A DNA stretch of 40,649 nt from Lachnospiraceae bacterium (GCA_021769135.1 JAETTM010000037.1:1-40649); one strand, 5' to 3'; positions 16,175 through 23,814 are shown, numbered from the stretch's first letter. A program made the numbers and translations. Notes: generated by a model from the sequence alone, not told the origin.

Positions 16175-17032
16175 ATGACAACGATTACAAACAAAACCTT
16201 TGATGAAGAAAGAGCCCTTTATGCAGCACAGGATATTTTAGTAAAGGACTGTGCCTTTGACGGCCCCGCCGATGGGGAAAGTGCTTTTAAGGAGGGCAGG
16301 GATGTTGCAGTAGATCACTGCTTTTTCAACCTCCGCTATCCGTTCTGGCACGACACAGGACTGAAAATCGAAAACTCGGAAATGACAGAACTTTGCAGAG
16401 CTGCACTTTGGTATTCCGAAAATATGGAAATCAATGATACGAAGCTCCACGGCATTAAAGCTCTGCGTGAATGTGCAAATATCAAAATGCGTAGCTGTGA
16501 CATCATTTCCCCTGAATTTGGCTGGTCTGTCCGTGGGATCAATATGGAGAACTGCACTGCAGAGAGTGAATATTTTATGATGCGCTCTGACCACCTGAAT
16601 TTCCATGATGTTCGCTTCAAGGGCAAATACTCTTTCCAGTACATTACCGATTCTGTTTTTGATAACTGTGTGTTCGACACAAAAGACGCTTTCTGGCATG
16701 GAAAGAATATCACAGTCAGGAACAGCATTGTAAAGGGTGAATATCTTGCGTGGTACAGCGAAAATATCACCTTTGAAAACTGCAAAATCATCGGAACACA
16801 ACCCCTTTGCTACTGCAAAAATCTGAAGCTCATAAACTGCGAAATGATTGATACTGATCTGAGCTTTGAGCGTTCCGATGTGGAAGCTATTCTTACCGCC
16901 CCGATTGTCAGCATTAAAAATCCGCTGTCCGGTCATATCTATGTACCCGCAGTCCAAGAAATCATTATGGATATTGACAAGGCAAAGGGTGAAATTATCA
17001 TCGAAAAATCGGACTGTGCTTGCTGTGCATAG
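16175..17032 (+). CDS. DUF3737 family protein, right-handed beta-helix type
   Basis: The 285-residue product consists of repeated short beta units such as LKIENSEMTEL, NIKMRSCDIIS, NITVRNSIVKG and NITFENCKII, the pattern of a right-handed beta-helix. The N-terminal ITNKTFDEERALYAAQDILV and the conserved FNLRYPFWHDTG fit DUF3737. No enzymatic residue can be named; the family has no established function. The start at 16175 has AAAGGAG upstream. The end, KSDCACCA, is rich in Cys. It is flanked by the small protein and the LysE-type exporter in the same orientation. The reading frame is intact. Confidence 0.85.
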   Translation: MTTITNKTFDEERALYAAQDILVKDCAFDGPADGESAFKEGRDVAVDHCFFNLRYPFWHDTGLKIENSEMTELCRAALWYSENMEINDTKLHGIKALRECANIKMRSCDIISPEFGWSVRGINMENCTAESEYFMMRSDHLNFHDVRFKGKYSFQYITDSVFDNCVFDTKDAFWHGKNITVRNSIVKGEYLAWYSENITFENCKIIGTQPLCYCKNLKLINCEMIDTDLSFERSDVEAILTAPIVSIKNPLSGHIYVPAVQEIIMDIDKAKGEIIIEKSDCACCA

Positions 17033-17065
17033 AAATAAGCAGAAAAGGAAATGAGGTGAGAAATA

Positions 17066-17677
17066 ATGGACTATCTGCTGCATGGAATTTTAATCGGTCT
17101 GCTTTTTGGTTTACCGGTTGGCGCTGTGGGGACAATGACTGTTCAGCACACTTTAAGCAGCGGAATCAAAGCGGGACTGTTTACAGGGCTTGGTTCTTCT
17201 GTTGCTGACTGTTTCTATGCTGCGGTAGGAGTATTTGGAATCACACTCATTTCCGATTTCCTGCTGAAATATCAAGTCATCATCAATATTTTCGGCGGCG
17301 GACTTATCCTCTATATGGGAATCCGTCTGCTGGTAAAAAAGGAGGAAGCTGCTTCCCAAAACGGAAAAACGACAGGAACTTTGAAAATGTTTCTTTCCTC
17401 ATTTGCTGTCGGAATCACAAATCCGGCGGCGATCCTCACATTCCTGTTTGCCTTTTCCTATTTTGGAATTTCTGCCGGTGCAGGACCGCTTCAAGGTACT
17501 ATGCTCGTATGCGGTGTCTTTATCGGTACTTATATTTGGTGGGAAACGCTCACCGCTGTTACCAATATCATAAAGAGAAAAACAAGGAAATTCAGTTTCC
17601 GATATATGAACCGAATATTCGGAACTGTTCTATGCCTGTTCGAGATATTCGTCTTATTACGACTTATCATTAAATAA
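17066..17677 (+). CDS. LysE family transporter
   Basis: The 203-residue membrane protein begins LLHGILIGLLFGLPVGAVG, the usual LysE/RhtB first helix, and contains ITNPAAILTFLFAFSYFGIS, another typical element with the NP motif. Five to six helices are predicted. Family members export amino acids or related small molecules. The gene starts 33 bases after the DUF3737 stop and ends 28 bases before the flavodoxin gene, so it belongs to the same transcript. Its substrate may be a product of the neighbouring enzymes, but this is inference. No damage to the frame is seen. Confidence 0.88.
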   Translation: MDYLLHGILIGLLFGLPVGAVGTMTVQHTLSSGIKAGLFTGLGSSVADCFYAAVGVFGITLISDFLLKYQVIINIFGGGLILYMGIRLLVKKEEAASQNGKTTGTLKMFLSSFAVGITNPAAILTFLFAFSYFGISAGAGPLQGTMLVCGVFIGTYIWWETLTAVTNIIKRKTRKFSFRYMNRIFGTVLCLFEIFVLLRLIIK

Positions 17678-17705
17678 ACTGCCATCAATAAAAGGAGATA
17701 ATGCT

Positions 17706-18245
17706 ATGAATAAGAAAGTTTTGATTATATCAACCAGTCCTCGTAAAAACGGAAATTCTGAAACTTTGGCTGACGCATTTCTAAAAGGAGCTGCCGACGG
17801 CGGCAACACGGCAGAGAAAATCAGTCTTTACGATAAGACCATTGGTTTTTGTAAGGGCTGCCTTGCCTGTCAGAAAACAGGGCGCTGTGTGATTCACGAT
17901 GACGCTGATATGATTGCACAGAAAATGTTAACGGCGGATGTGCTAGTGTTTGCTACTCCGGTATATTATTACAGCGTTTCCGGTCAACTGAAAACCATGC
18001 TTGACCGTGCCAATCCCTTATACGGTACTGACTACCGTTTTACCGATGTATATCTTTTGGCAACGGCTGCCGAGAATGAAGCAGAAACAGTCTATGGCAC
18101 CAAGACGGCGGTGCAGGGCTGGGTGGATTGCTTCGAGAGAGCAACACTTAAAGATGTAGTCTTTGCCGGCGGTGTAAACGGTATCGGTGAAATTGAGGGA
18201 AATAAGGCTATGACTGCCGCTTATGAGGCAGGTAAGAACATATAA
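17706..18245 (+). CDS. Flavodoxin-family NAD(P)H-dependent FMN reductase
   Basis: The 179-residue protein starts with VLIISTSPRKNGNSETLADA, the phosphate-binding loop of flavodoxin-like reductases. It has GFCKGCLACQKTGRCVIHDD, an iron-sulfur-flavoprotein-like Cys-rich loop, and VFATPVYYYSVSGQLKTMLD, the second FMN-binding segment. It likely binds FMN and passes electrons from NAD(P)H to quinones, nitro compounds or iron-sulfur centres. AAAGGAGA stands upstream of the ATG. Placement between a LysE exporter and a CMD-cupin protein suggests a role in reductive detoxification. The gene is intact. Confidence 0.9.
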   Translation: MNKKVLIISTSPRKNGNSETLADAFLKGAADGGNTAEKISLYDKTIGFCKGCLACQKTGRCVIHDDADMIAQKMLTADVLVFATPVYYYSVSGQLKTMLDRANPLYGTDYRFTDVYLLATAAENEAETVYGTKTAVQGWVDCFERATLKDVVFAGGVNGIGEIEGNKAMTAAYEAGKNI

Positions 18246-18278
18246 CGAAAGTACATAAAATCAGGAGGTATATTTGAT

Positions 18279-19034
18279 ATGGAAAAGATTGTTCAAACAG
18301 CGGGCAGGGCAGCACTCGGCGAGTTTGCTCCCGACTTTGCCCATTTCAACGATGATGTTCTCTTTGGGGAAAACTGGAACAACCGTGACATCGACCATAA
18401 GATACGCTGTATCATAACGGTTGTCGCATTGATGTCCAGCGGCATCACTGATTCGTCCCTTAAGTATCATTTGGAAAATGCCAAAAAGGCAGGTGTAACA
18501 AAGGCAGAGATTGCCGCTATTATTACCCATACGGCTTTTTATGTTGGCTGGCCGAAGGGCTGGGCTGTGTTTAATATGGCTAAAGAGGTTTGGAACGATT
18601 CCGATTCTGCGGCAGCAGCCAAAGCCGCCCACGAGGCACAGATGCTCTTTCCGATTGGCGTACCCAATGACGGCTTTGCACAGTATTTTGTGGGACAGAG
18701 TTATCTTGCTCCCGTATCTTCTGAGCAGGTTGGCATCTATAATGTGACCTTTGAACCCGGCTGCCGCAATAACTGGCATATTCATACCGCCTCCAACGGC
18801 GGCGGACAGATTCTTATATGCGTTGCTGGTCGTGGATATTATCAGGAATGGGGTAAGGACGCTATCGAAATGAATCCCGGCGACTGCATTAACATTCCTG
18901 TTGGCATCAAGCACTGGCATGGAGCCGCACCGGACAGTTGGTTCTCTCATTTGGCAGTTGAGGTGCCGGGAGAGAATACAGCGAATGAGTGGCTGGAACC
19001 GGTAACTGATGAAGAATATGGCAGATTGGAGTGA
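18279..19034 (+). CDS. Carboxymuconolactone decarboxylase-like / cupin fusion protein
   Basis: The 251-residue product has two domains. The N-terminal part (about 1-115) is CMD-like (ALGEFAPDFAHFNDDVLFGE, LENAKKAGVTKAEIAAIITH) but shows no CxxC pair. The C-terminal part (about 140-230) is a cupin with the metal-binding pattern NNWHIHTA, then GQILICVAGRGYYQEWG, and NIPVGIKHWHG. Such fusions occur in clostridial redox or aromatic-degradation gene sets. The ribosome binding site is AGGAGG. The stop overlaps a GTG of the next frame, showing tight coupling with the lipoprotein gene. Substrate unknown. Confidence 0.88.
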   Translation: MEKIVQTAGRAALGEFAPDFAHFNDDVLFGENWNNRDIDHKIRCIITVVALMSSGITDSSLKYHLENAKKAGVTKAEIAAIITHTAFYVGWPKGWAVFNMAKEVWNDSDSAAAAKAAHEAQMLFPIGVPNDGFAQYFVGQSYLAPVSSEQVGIYNVTFEPGCRNNWHIHTASNGGGQILICVAGRGYYQEWGKDAIEMNPGDCINIPVGIKHWHGAAPDSWFSHLAVEVPGENTANEWLEPVTDEEYGRLE

Positions 19035-19048
19035 ATAAGGATATGCGT

Positions 19049-19987
19049 ATGAAATTATTTTTTATGATTCTCATGATTTGTGTGCTGACAGCCTGCAGCA
19101 ATAAGGAGCCACCAGTAAGCCAGCAGGAAAATGATTCACAGATACAGATGGAATCTTCTGATTCCAATATGGGAGAAAATGCAGCCATTCCATCGCAGGA
19201 TGGGAACATGACAGAACTAAAGATGTCGGATATGGTAATTCGCATTACATCAGGCGATTCCTCTGCAACATTCCAACTCTATGATACGGAGGCGGCAAAG
19301 GGATTGTACAGACAGCTTCCTCTCAAGTTGGAACTTGAAAATTTCCGTGAGGCACAGTGGATGTTCTACCCTCCTGAAAAGTTAAGTGTAACAGACAGTG
19401 AAGCCTATCATGATGGAAAAAAGGGAGAACTAAGCTATTATGCTTCGTGGGGTGATGTGTTTATGCTGTATGAAGATTTTTATGCAGGTGATGAAATGCA
19501 TCGTCTTGGTGTCTGCCTTGATGGAATTGACAATATTGCGGAAATGTCCGGTTCCGTACAGATTTCAGCAGAAACATCTGAAAATACAGATGGAAATAAA
19601 CAAACACCAGAAACCAATACAGATATGGAGGAAAATGTAATGAAAATCACAGTAGGTGATACAACCTTTACGGCAACATTGGCAGATAATTCTTCGGCGG
19701 AAGCATTAAAGGAAATGCTTATGGAAGGACCTTTGACCATTGACATGAGTGATTACGGTAATATGGAAAAGGTCGGTCCAATCGGAAAGAACCTCCCGGA
19801 AAACAATGAACAGATTACCACAGAGGCTGGTGATATTATTCTTTATCTGGGAAATTCTCTTGTCATATATTATGACACAAACACATGGAATTTTACACGG
19901 TTGGGAAAAATCAATGATGTCACGCAGGCGGAACTGAAAGAAGCGTTGGGAAACGGTGATGTTATTGTCACTTTTTCAATTGATTAA
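19049..19987 (+). CDS. Lipoprotein with two cyclophilin-like domains
   Basis: From ATG 19049 the product has 312 residues with a lipoprotein signal MKLFFMILMICVLTAC. A linker of about 45 residues leads to a first cyclophilin-like domain (TFQLYDTEAAKGLYRQLPLK, MFYPPEKLSV, YYASWGDVFMLYEDF). A second one, of the same fold but clearly diverged, follows (MKITVGDTTFTATLADNSSA, GDIILYLGNSLVIYYD, WNFTRLGKI). The fold is known in small periplasmic or extracytoplasmic proteins without clear activity. GTG 19031 and ATG 19043 are alternative starts, but AAGGA seven bases before 19049 favours the later one. It is probably anchored outside the cell. Confidence 0.82.
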   Translation: MKLFFMILMICVLTACSNKEPPVSQQENDSQIQMESSDSNMGENAAIPSQDGNMTELKMSDMVIRITSGDSSATFQLYDTEAAKGLYRQLPLKLELENFREAQWMFYPPEKLSVTDSEAYHDGKKGELSYYASWGDVFMLYEDFYAGDEMHRLGVCLDGIDNIAEMSGSVQISAETSENTDGNKQTPETNTDMEENVMKITVGDTTFTATLADNSSAEALKEMLMEGPLTIDMSDYGNMEKVGPIGKNLPENNEQITTEAGDIILYLGNSLVIYYDTNTWNFTRLGKINDVTQAELKEALGNGDVIVTFSID

Positions 19988-20011
19988 AATTTATTTTGGG
20001 AGGTATATATT

Positions 20012-20836
20012 ATGAAGGAACAACTTAATTTAGTGCAGGAATGGGATAAGACTTTCCCGAAAAGTGAAAAGGTCAACCACAGCAAGGTAACATTTCATAA
20101 CCGCTACGGCATTACACTTGCGGCTGATATGTATGTGCCGAAAAATGCAGATGGATGGCGGAAAGAGGATTTTTGTGCTGCGGTAGATTTCCTTTCTGTT
20201 CAGGAAAATGTCAATCCCGAAAGAATAGGTATTATCGGTATCTGCGGTTGGGGCGGTATGGCAATAAATGTTGCTGCTATTGATACAAGGATTAAAGCGA
20301 CAGCCGCAATGACAATGTACGATATGACGAGAGTTAACGCCAACGGTTATTTTGATTCCGAGGACAGCGAACAGGCGAGATATGAAAAACGCAAAGCGAT
20401 GAACGAGCAGAGAATTGTTGATTACAAAAACGGTTCTTATGCTCTTGGCGGCGGAGTGGTTGATCCTTTGCCTGATGACGCACCGTTCTTTGTCAAGGAC
20501 TACTACGATTACTATAAAACAGAGCGTGGGTATCACGAAAGAAGCCTAAACTCCAACGGCGGCTGGACTATAACTTCGTCTTTGGCTTTCTTGAATATGC
20601 CGATTTTGCAGTATTCAAATGAAATTCGTTCTGCCGTTCTGTTGGTACATGGTGAAAAGGCACATTCCTGCTATTTCAGCCGTGACGCTTTTGCAAACAT
20701 GATAAAGGACAGTAAGTATGCGGACAACAAAGAGCTGATGATTATTCCTGAAGCCGTACACACGGATTTGTATGATAAAACAGATATTATTCCGTTTGAA
20801 AAATTGGAAAGTTTCTTTGAGAAGTATCTGGTCTAA
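20012..20836 (+). pseudogene. Alpha/beta hydrolase with internal in-frame deletion
   Basis: The 274-residue frame is a dienelactone-hydrolase-like alpha/beta hydrolase: N-terminal HNRYGITLAADMYVPKNADG, nucleophile elbow GIIGICGWGGMA (Cys78), and a C-terminal His region (IIPEAVHTDLYD). Right after PKNADG (about base 20153) the sequence jumps to WRKEDFCAAVDFLSVQENV. Relatives as I remember them have about 50 more residues here, including the oxyanion-hole strand and the segment after it, so an in-frame deletion is likely. The ribosome binding site GGGAGG and the reading frame remain. The product may be made but is unlikely to be active; hence the pseudogene call. Confidence 0.65.
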
Positions 20837-20885
20837 ACATTTGATAGCGAGATATGTAATAATAAAACTGGAAGGAGGTGATAGC

Positions 20886-21098
20886 ATCGGACGTATATTG
20901 ATAATTGAAACTAATACTAAAAATGTTTCAATCATTGATGATTTATTGGAAAAGTTGAAAAATCATCCGGATTTAGAAATTATGTTGTTTAAGCATGAGC
21001 CGGTGTTATCATTTCCCGGTTTGGAAATTGACACAGCTCATCGAAAAGTATATTGTGACAATCAGGAAATCAGCCTGACGGCAAAAGAATATGACCTG
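20886..21098 (+). pseudogene. Winged-helix response-regulator-like gene, truncated
   Basis: The frame encodes GRILIIETNTKNVSIIDDLL, then LFKHEPVLSFPGLEIDTAHR and ISLTAKEYDL, which resembles the front of an OmpR-type winged-helix DNA-binding domain (the ...LTxKEYDLL signature). It breaks off at 21098, where the DNA changes to phage-type sequence. At the normal distance (7 bases) after GGAGG (20874-20878) stands ATC rather than ATG, so the start codon may be lost as well. The piece follows the hydrolase and is probably the last gene of the island. Confidence 0.6.
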
Positions 21099-21099
21099 C

Positions 21100-21210
21100 A
21101 TTGGGACTTTTGGAAGGGAGCAGGCTGAACGGATCATCGGGGAAATAGAAGAAAGCCTTAAAAACCATGAAGTCATGTATGTCCTGCCAGAACCGGAGGA
21201 AACGGCATGA
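21100..21210 (+). pseudogene. Phage-type protein, C-terminal fragment
   Basis: A frame ending at 21210 encodes FGREQAERIIGEIEESLKNH, then EVMYVLPEPEETA. Its TGA overlaps the ATG of the VRR-NUC gene, the tight packing usual in phage operons. Nothing like it precedes 21100, where the winged-helix fragment ends, so it is a truncated gene. The family is not recognised. Confidence 0.45.
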
Positions 21211-21488
21211 GGGAGAAAACCATAGAGCAGAAATTCAGGGCGGCAGTCAAGGCCGCCGGGGGCGTGGCAGTAAAGTTCACATCGCCCGGTTTTGATGGGG
21301 TGCCTGACAGACTGGTACTTCTCCCCGGCGGGAGGATGGCATTCGTGGAGGTCAAGGCAAAGGGGAAAAAGCCGCGCCCGCTGCAGCTTTCCCGGCACAG
21401 GCTTCTCCGGCGGCTTGGATTTAAAGTATATGTGCTGGATGATGAATCGCAGATTGGAGGGATCATTGATGAGATACGAGCCACATGA
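21207..21488 (+). CDS. VRR-NUC domain nuclease (phage type)
   Basis: The 93-residue protein shows the PD-(D/E)xK nuclease pattern of the VRR-NUC family: an N-terminal EQKFRAAVKAAGGVAVKF, GFDGVPDRLVLLPGG with the catalytic Asp, FVEVKAKGKKPRPLQ with Glu and Lys, and a final RRLGFKVYVLDD. Small stand-alone VRR-NUC proteins are usual in Firmicute prophages next to a SNF2-type helicase, exactly as here. The start overlaps the preceding stop, and the stop overlaps the next gene by 20 bases. The gene looks complete, but its partner is truncated, so it is a stranded prophage gene. Confidence 0.85.
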   Translation: MREKTIEQKFRAAVKAAGGVAVKFTSPGFDGVPDRLVLLPGGRMAFVEVKAKGKKPRPLQLSRHRLLRRLGFKVYVLDDESQIGGIIDEIRAT

Positions 21489-21660
21489 ATACCAGAGATA
21501 TACCACGGAGTATATCGAAACACACCCGATGGCGGCAGTCCTTCTGGATATGGGGCTTGGCAAAACGAGTATCACGCTGACGGCTTTAAACAATCTTCTG
21601 TTTGACAGCTTCAAGGTCCGCCGCATTCTGGTAATCGCCCCGCTGCGGGTGGCACGGAAC
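21469..21660 (+). pseudogene. Phage SNF2/DEAD-type helicase, N-terminal fragment
   Basis: From ATG 21469 (GGAGG 8 bases upstream) the frame encodes MRYEPHEYQRYTTEYIETHP, then AAVLLDMGLGKTSITLTALN (Walker A) and RILVIAPLRVARNT (motif Ia). After about 21660 helicase similarity stops, and by 21710 the frame runs into the C-terminal half of the serine recombinase. So only about 64 residues of a roughly 450-residue helicase remain. It forms an accidental in-frame fusion with the recombinase half. Confidence 0.75.
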
Positions 21661-21709
21661 ACATTCCCCGCACACACAATCCCCATCAAAGACGTTAGTC
21701 CCATAGACG

Positions 21710-22429
21710 CCATCATCAGCAAGGCGGACTTTGACCGGGTGCAGGAGATTATCCGGCAGAGATTGAGGCGGGCAAAAGGGGCACCGCAGGAGTATCCGCT
21801 GAAAGGGCTTCTCAAATGTGGCAACTGCCATAGGACATTGAGCCGCGTTCACAGTTCAGCCGGATATTACTACCGATGCACCAAGAGCAAGGCGGACGAG
21901 GCCAGCGACTGCCCAAAGGGAAAACTGTTCTCTGAGAAAGAAATCGAGGGCATCGTGTTCCGGGCGGTCACGCAGATGCTGGCGATGTGCCAGGAACGGA
22001 AAAAGCAGAAGTCCTCCCTGATGCTGACCCGCAAGGAGCGTATCGCCGCCTGCGTTGCGGAACTTCAAAAGCTGGAACAGCAGCAGGAACAGTACAGGCA
22101 GGAAAAGTTTAGAGCCTATGAGGATTTCAACGCTGGTGCGCTGACAAAGGATGCCTACCTGAGACAGCGGGCAGACATTGACAGCAAACTCACCTCCGCC
22201 AAAGCCGAGCAGGACACGCAGGAACAACTTTTATCTGAACTGGAGCATCTGGCCTTTCAGGATAAGGCGCAGGAGGACGATGTGTTTACCTCCTTTGCCG
22301 GGGCAACGGAACTGGACAGCGGAACTGGCGGGGATGTTCATCAAGGAGGTGCTGGTGTCCTCTCCCACGGAGATCGAAATCGTCTGGAAGTTCCGGGATG
22401 TGTTCGATATGCAGGGTAATGGCAACTGA
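21710..22429 (+). pseudogene. Large serine recombinase, C-terminal half, with frameshift
   Basis: The frame continues the left half at 13015-13362: IISKADFDRVQEIIRQRLRR, then PLKGLLKCGNCHRTLSRV and YYYRCTKSKADEASDCPKGK (zinc-ribbon Cys residues), then a coiled coil rich in Gln and Glu (about 22040-22260). Near 22310 the reading frame changes: the previous frame drifts into ELDSGTGGDVHQ, while the next one gives TAELAGMFIKEVLVSSPTEI and EIVWKFRDVFDMQ, the usual recombinase end. The gene is therefore split, N-terminally deleted and frameshifted, and certainly inactive. The upstream junction is with a phage helicase fragment. Confidence 0.85.
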
Positions 22430-22454
22430 TATAGGTTTTTACTTCACGATAAAG

Positions 22455-22512
22455 CGGATGCCGGGGGCGGTCTGGAAAAGACCTGTTGGCCGCCTCTGGC
22501 ATCCGTAAAAAA
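22455..22512 (+). terminator. Strong stem-loop terminator after the recombinase remnant
   Basis: CGGATGCC (22455-22462) pairs with GGCATCCG (22498-22505), and the adjacent GGGGGCGG (22463-22470) with CCGCCTCT (22490-22497), giving a stem of about 16 pairs including wobbles. TAAAAAATTT follows. It is likely the original end of the recombinase transcript. Confidence 0.6.
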
Positions 22513-22564
22513 TTTCGTTCTTTATCAACACAAGGAGATTTTTGAGGACTTGGTCAAAAGACTA

Positions 22565-22606
22565 ATTGGAAGGTCAGGATTGGAAGGTCAGGATTGGAAG
22601 GTCAGG
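22565..22606. repeat. 14-bp unit in three perfect tandem copies
   Basis: ATTGGAAGGTCAGG is repeated exactly three times (22565-22578, 22579-22592, 22593-22606). It stands just upstream of a promoter-like TTGACA. It could be a binding-site array or a replication-slippage product. Confidence 0.85.
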
Positions 22607-22616
22607 TAAAAAATCC

Positions 22617-22646
22617 TTGACAAATCACAATAAGTAGTGATAAATT
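22617..22646 (+). promoter_or_regulatory. Promoter-like sequence after the tandem repeats
   Basis: TTGACA (22617-22622) and TAAATT (22641-22646) are 18 bases apart. About 290 bases of leader precede the first convincing gene at 22938. A reading frame at 22686-22934 is present but lacks a well-placed ribosome binding site. Nothing else is recognised in 22430-22937. Confidence 0.5.
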
Positions 22647-22937
22647 ATTAATAAGCAAATAAAAGGGAGTAGCAAAACACTCAAAATGAGTGCATTTGAA
22701 ACCGTCAAAACGATGCATATGTATCCGTATCAAATGAGATTGCAAGACTTTTATTATGGCAGCAGTCATAGTAGGAGTCTTTTTTATATTATCGGGATTC
22801 AGGTGTTGAAAGTTCTGGCCGCGGAAGACTTTTGCCGTATCAATTCCAATAGGAAAGCATTTCTGAATATGACTGTGAGAATTGGTAAACTAAAGATAGG
22901 TTTTAGCGCAAAAATCTGCGCAGAAATGGGGTAAGAT

Positions 22938-23363
22938 ATGAGTATGGATTACATGATGGAAAAAGAAGTACGGGAAGCTGTTGCAGCAGGCGAGCGGGCA
23001 TTGGCCAGCCTGCGGGCGGCGGCAAGGGAACTGTCAAAGGCCAGGAACTGGGGGCTGGTGGATATGTTTGGCGGAGGGCTGCTGACAAGTATTATGAAGC
23101 ACTCCAAGATAAGCAATGCGTCTTCCTGTATGGACGCCGCAAGAAATGACCTTCGGGTTTTTGAAAAAGAACTGAGAGATGTTGCGGTGTATCGGGAACT
23201 GCGCATAGAAATCGGAGATTTTCTTACATTTGCTGACTTTTTCTTCGATAATTTCCTGGTGGATTTCATGGTGCAGTCGAAGATAACAGAGGCGGGGCGG
23301 CAAGTGGAGCAGGCGACTTTAAGGGTGGAACAGCTGTTGCAGCAGCTGCGCAGCATAGGCTGA
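22938..23363 (+). CDS. Unknown helical cytoplasmic protein
   Basis: The 141-residue product starts MSMDYMMEKEVREAVAAGER and is mostly alpha-helical with Ala, Glu and Arg-rich stretches (LASLRAAARELSKARNWGLV, ITEAGRQVEQATLRVEQLLQ), indicating coiled coils. A conserved-looking glycine segment, DMFGGGLLTSIMKHSKI, lies near residue 38, and a hydrophobic stretch (FLTFADFFFDNFLVDFMV) near residue 95. No signal peptide is seen. GGGG six bases before the ATG acts as ribosome binding site. Similar proteins of unknown role exist in Clostridia as far as I remember. It is followed by a repeat region and a small membrane protein gene. Confidence 0.7.
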   Translation: MSMDYMMEKEVREAVAAGERALASLRAAARELSKARNWGLVDMFGGGLLTSIMKHSKISNASSCMDAARNDLRVFEKELRDVAVYRELRIEIGDFLTFADFFFDNFLVDFMVQSKITEAGRQVEQATLRVEQLLQQLRSIG

Positions 23364-23374
23364 TGAAAAGGTAA

Positions 23375-23536
23375 CAAGTGCGGAACTGGAAAAAAATAGG
23401 TGCCGATAGAGCAAGTGCGGAACTGGAAAACAGCACTTGTGCGGACGGCACCACAGAAAATGAACGGACGCAAAGCGGCCGGGAATTTTCTGCGAGTGAA
23501 AAAAATAGGTGCCGGTAGCACAAGTGCGGAACTGGA
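23375..23536. repeat. Three 16-bp direct repeats with associated segments
   Basis: CAAGTGCGGAACTGGA occurs at 23375-23390, 23412-23427 and 23521-23536. A companion segment, AATAGGTGCCG, follows the first copy and precedes the third. GCACTTG at 23433-23439 is an inverted partial copy that can pair with the second repeat. The region lies between two small genes and ends at a ribosome binding site, so it may form structured leader RNA. Confidence 0.8.
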
Positions 23537-23552
23537 ATAGGAGGATATGATG

Positions 23553-23783
23553 ATGTTGACAATAATATTTGCAATTTTAATGATTGCCATATTTGGAAGG
23601 ATTTTAGCCTGGGGGATTAAAGCGGCTTGGGGGCTTACCAAAATAATTCTTTTGGTGGTATGTTTCCCGTTGGTTTTGATAGCCTTTGCGCTAAGCGGGC
23701 TGATTTTTCTGGCATTGCCGATTTTGCTGATTGTGGGCATTGTAGTTTTGGCGAAGATTGTATCGGGCACAATACTGCATTAA
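23553..23783 (+). CDS. Small membrane protein of unknown function
   Basis: The product (76 residues from ATG 23553) is almost entirely hydrophobic. It has two or three membrane segments, such as TIIFAILMIAIFGRILAWGI and ALSGLIFLALPILLIVGIVV. Three consecutive ATG codons (23547, 23550, 23553) follow AGGAGG at 23539-23544; the third has the best spacing. No domain is recognised. The gene ends 31 bases before the PRD-type regulator and could share its transcript, but a functional link is not evident. Confidence 0.65.
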   Translation: MLTIIFAILMIAIFGRILAWGIKAAWGLTKIILLVVCFPLVLIAFALSGLIFLALPILLIVGIVVLAKIVSGTILH

Positions 23784-23814
23784 AAGGACGGATTTGCTTT
23801 AAGGAGGAAACTTT

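Larger units (their letters stand above)
12938..22429 (+). mobile_element. Composite of nested mobile-element remnants
   Basis: This interval starts at the truncated minus-strand gene and ends with the C-terminus of a large serine recombinase. The recombinase is present as two halves (13015-13362 and 21710-22429) separated by about 8.35 kb. The middle holds a possible IS end, a LysR-led metabolic island and prophage-type fragments. Boundaries are inferred from abrupt changes of protein similarity, and no target duplication was found. Confidence 0.6.

Noticed and set aside
22686-22934. 82-codon plus-strand frame after the promoter-like site
   Set aside because: No good ribosome binding site, no domain, and composition unlike neighbouring genes; mentioned only as possible.
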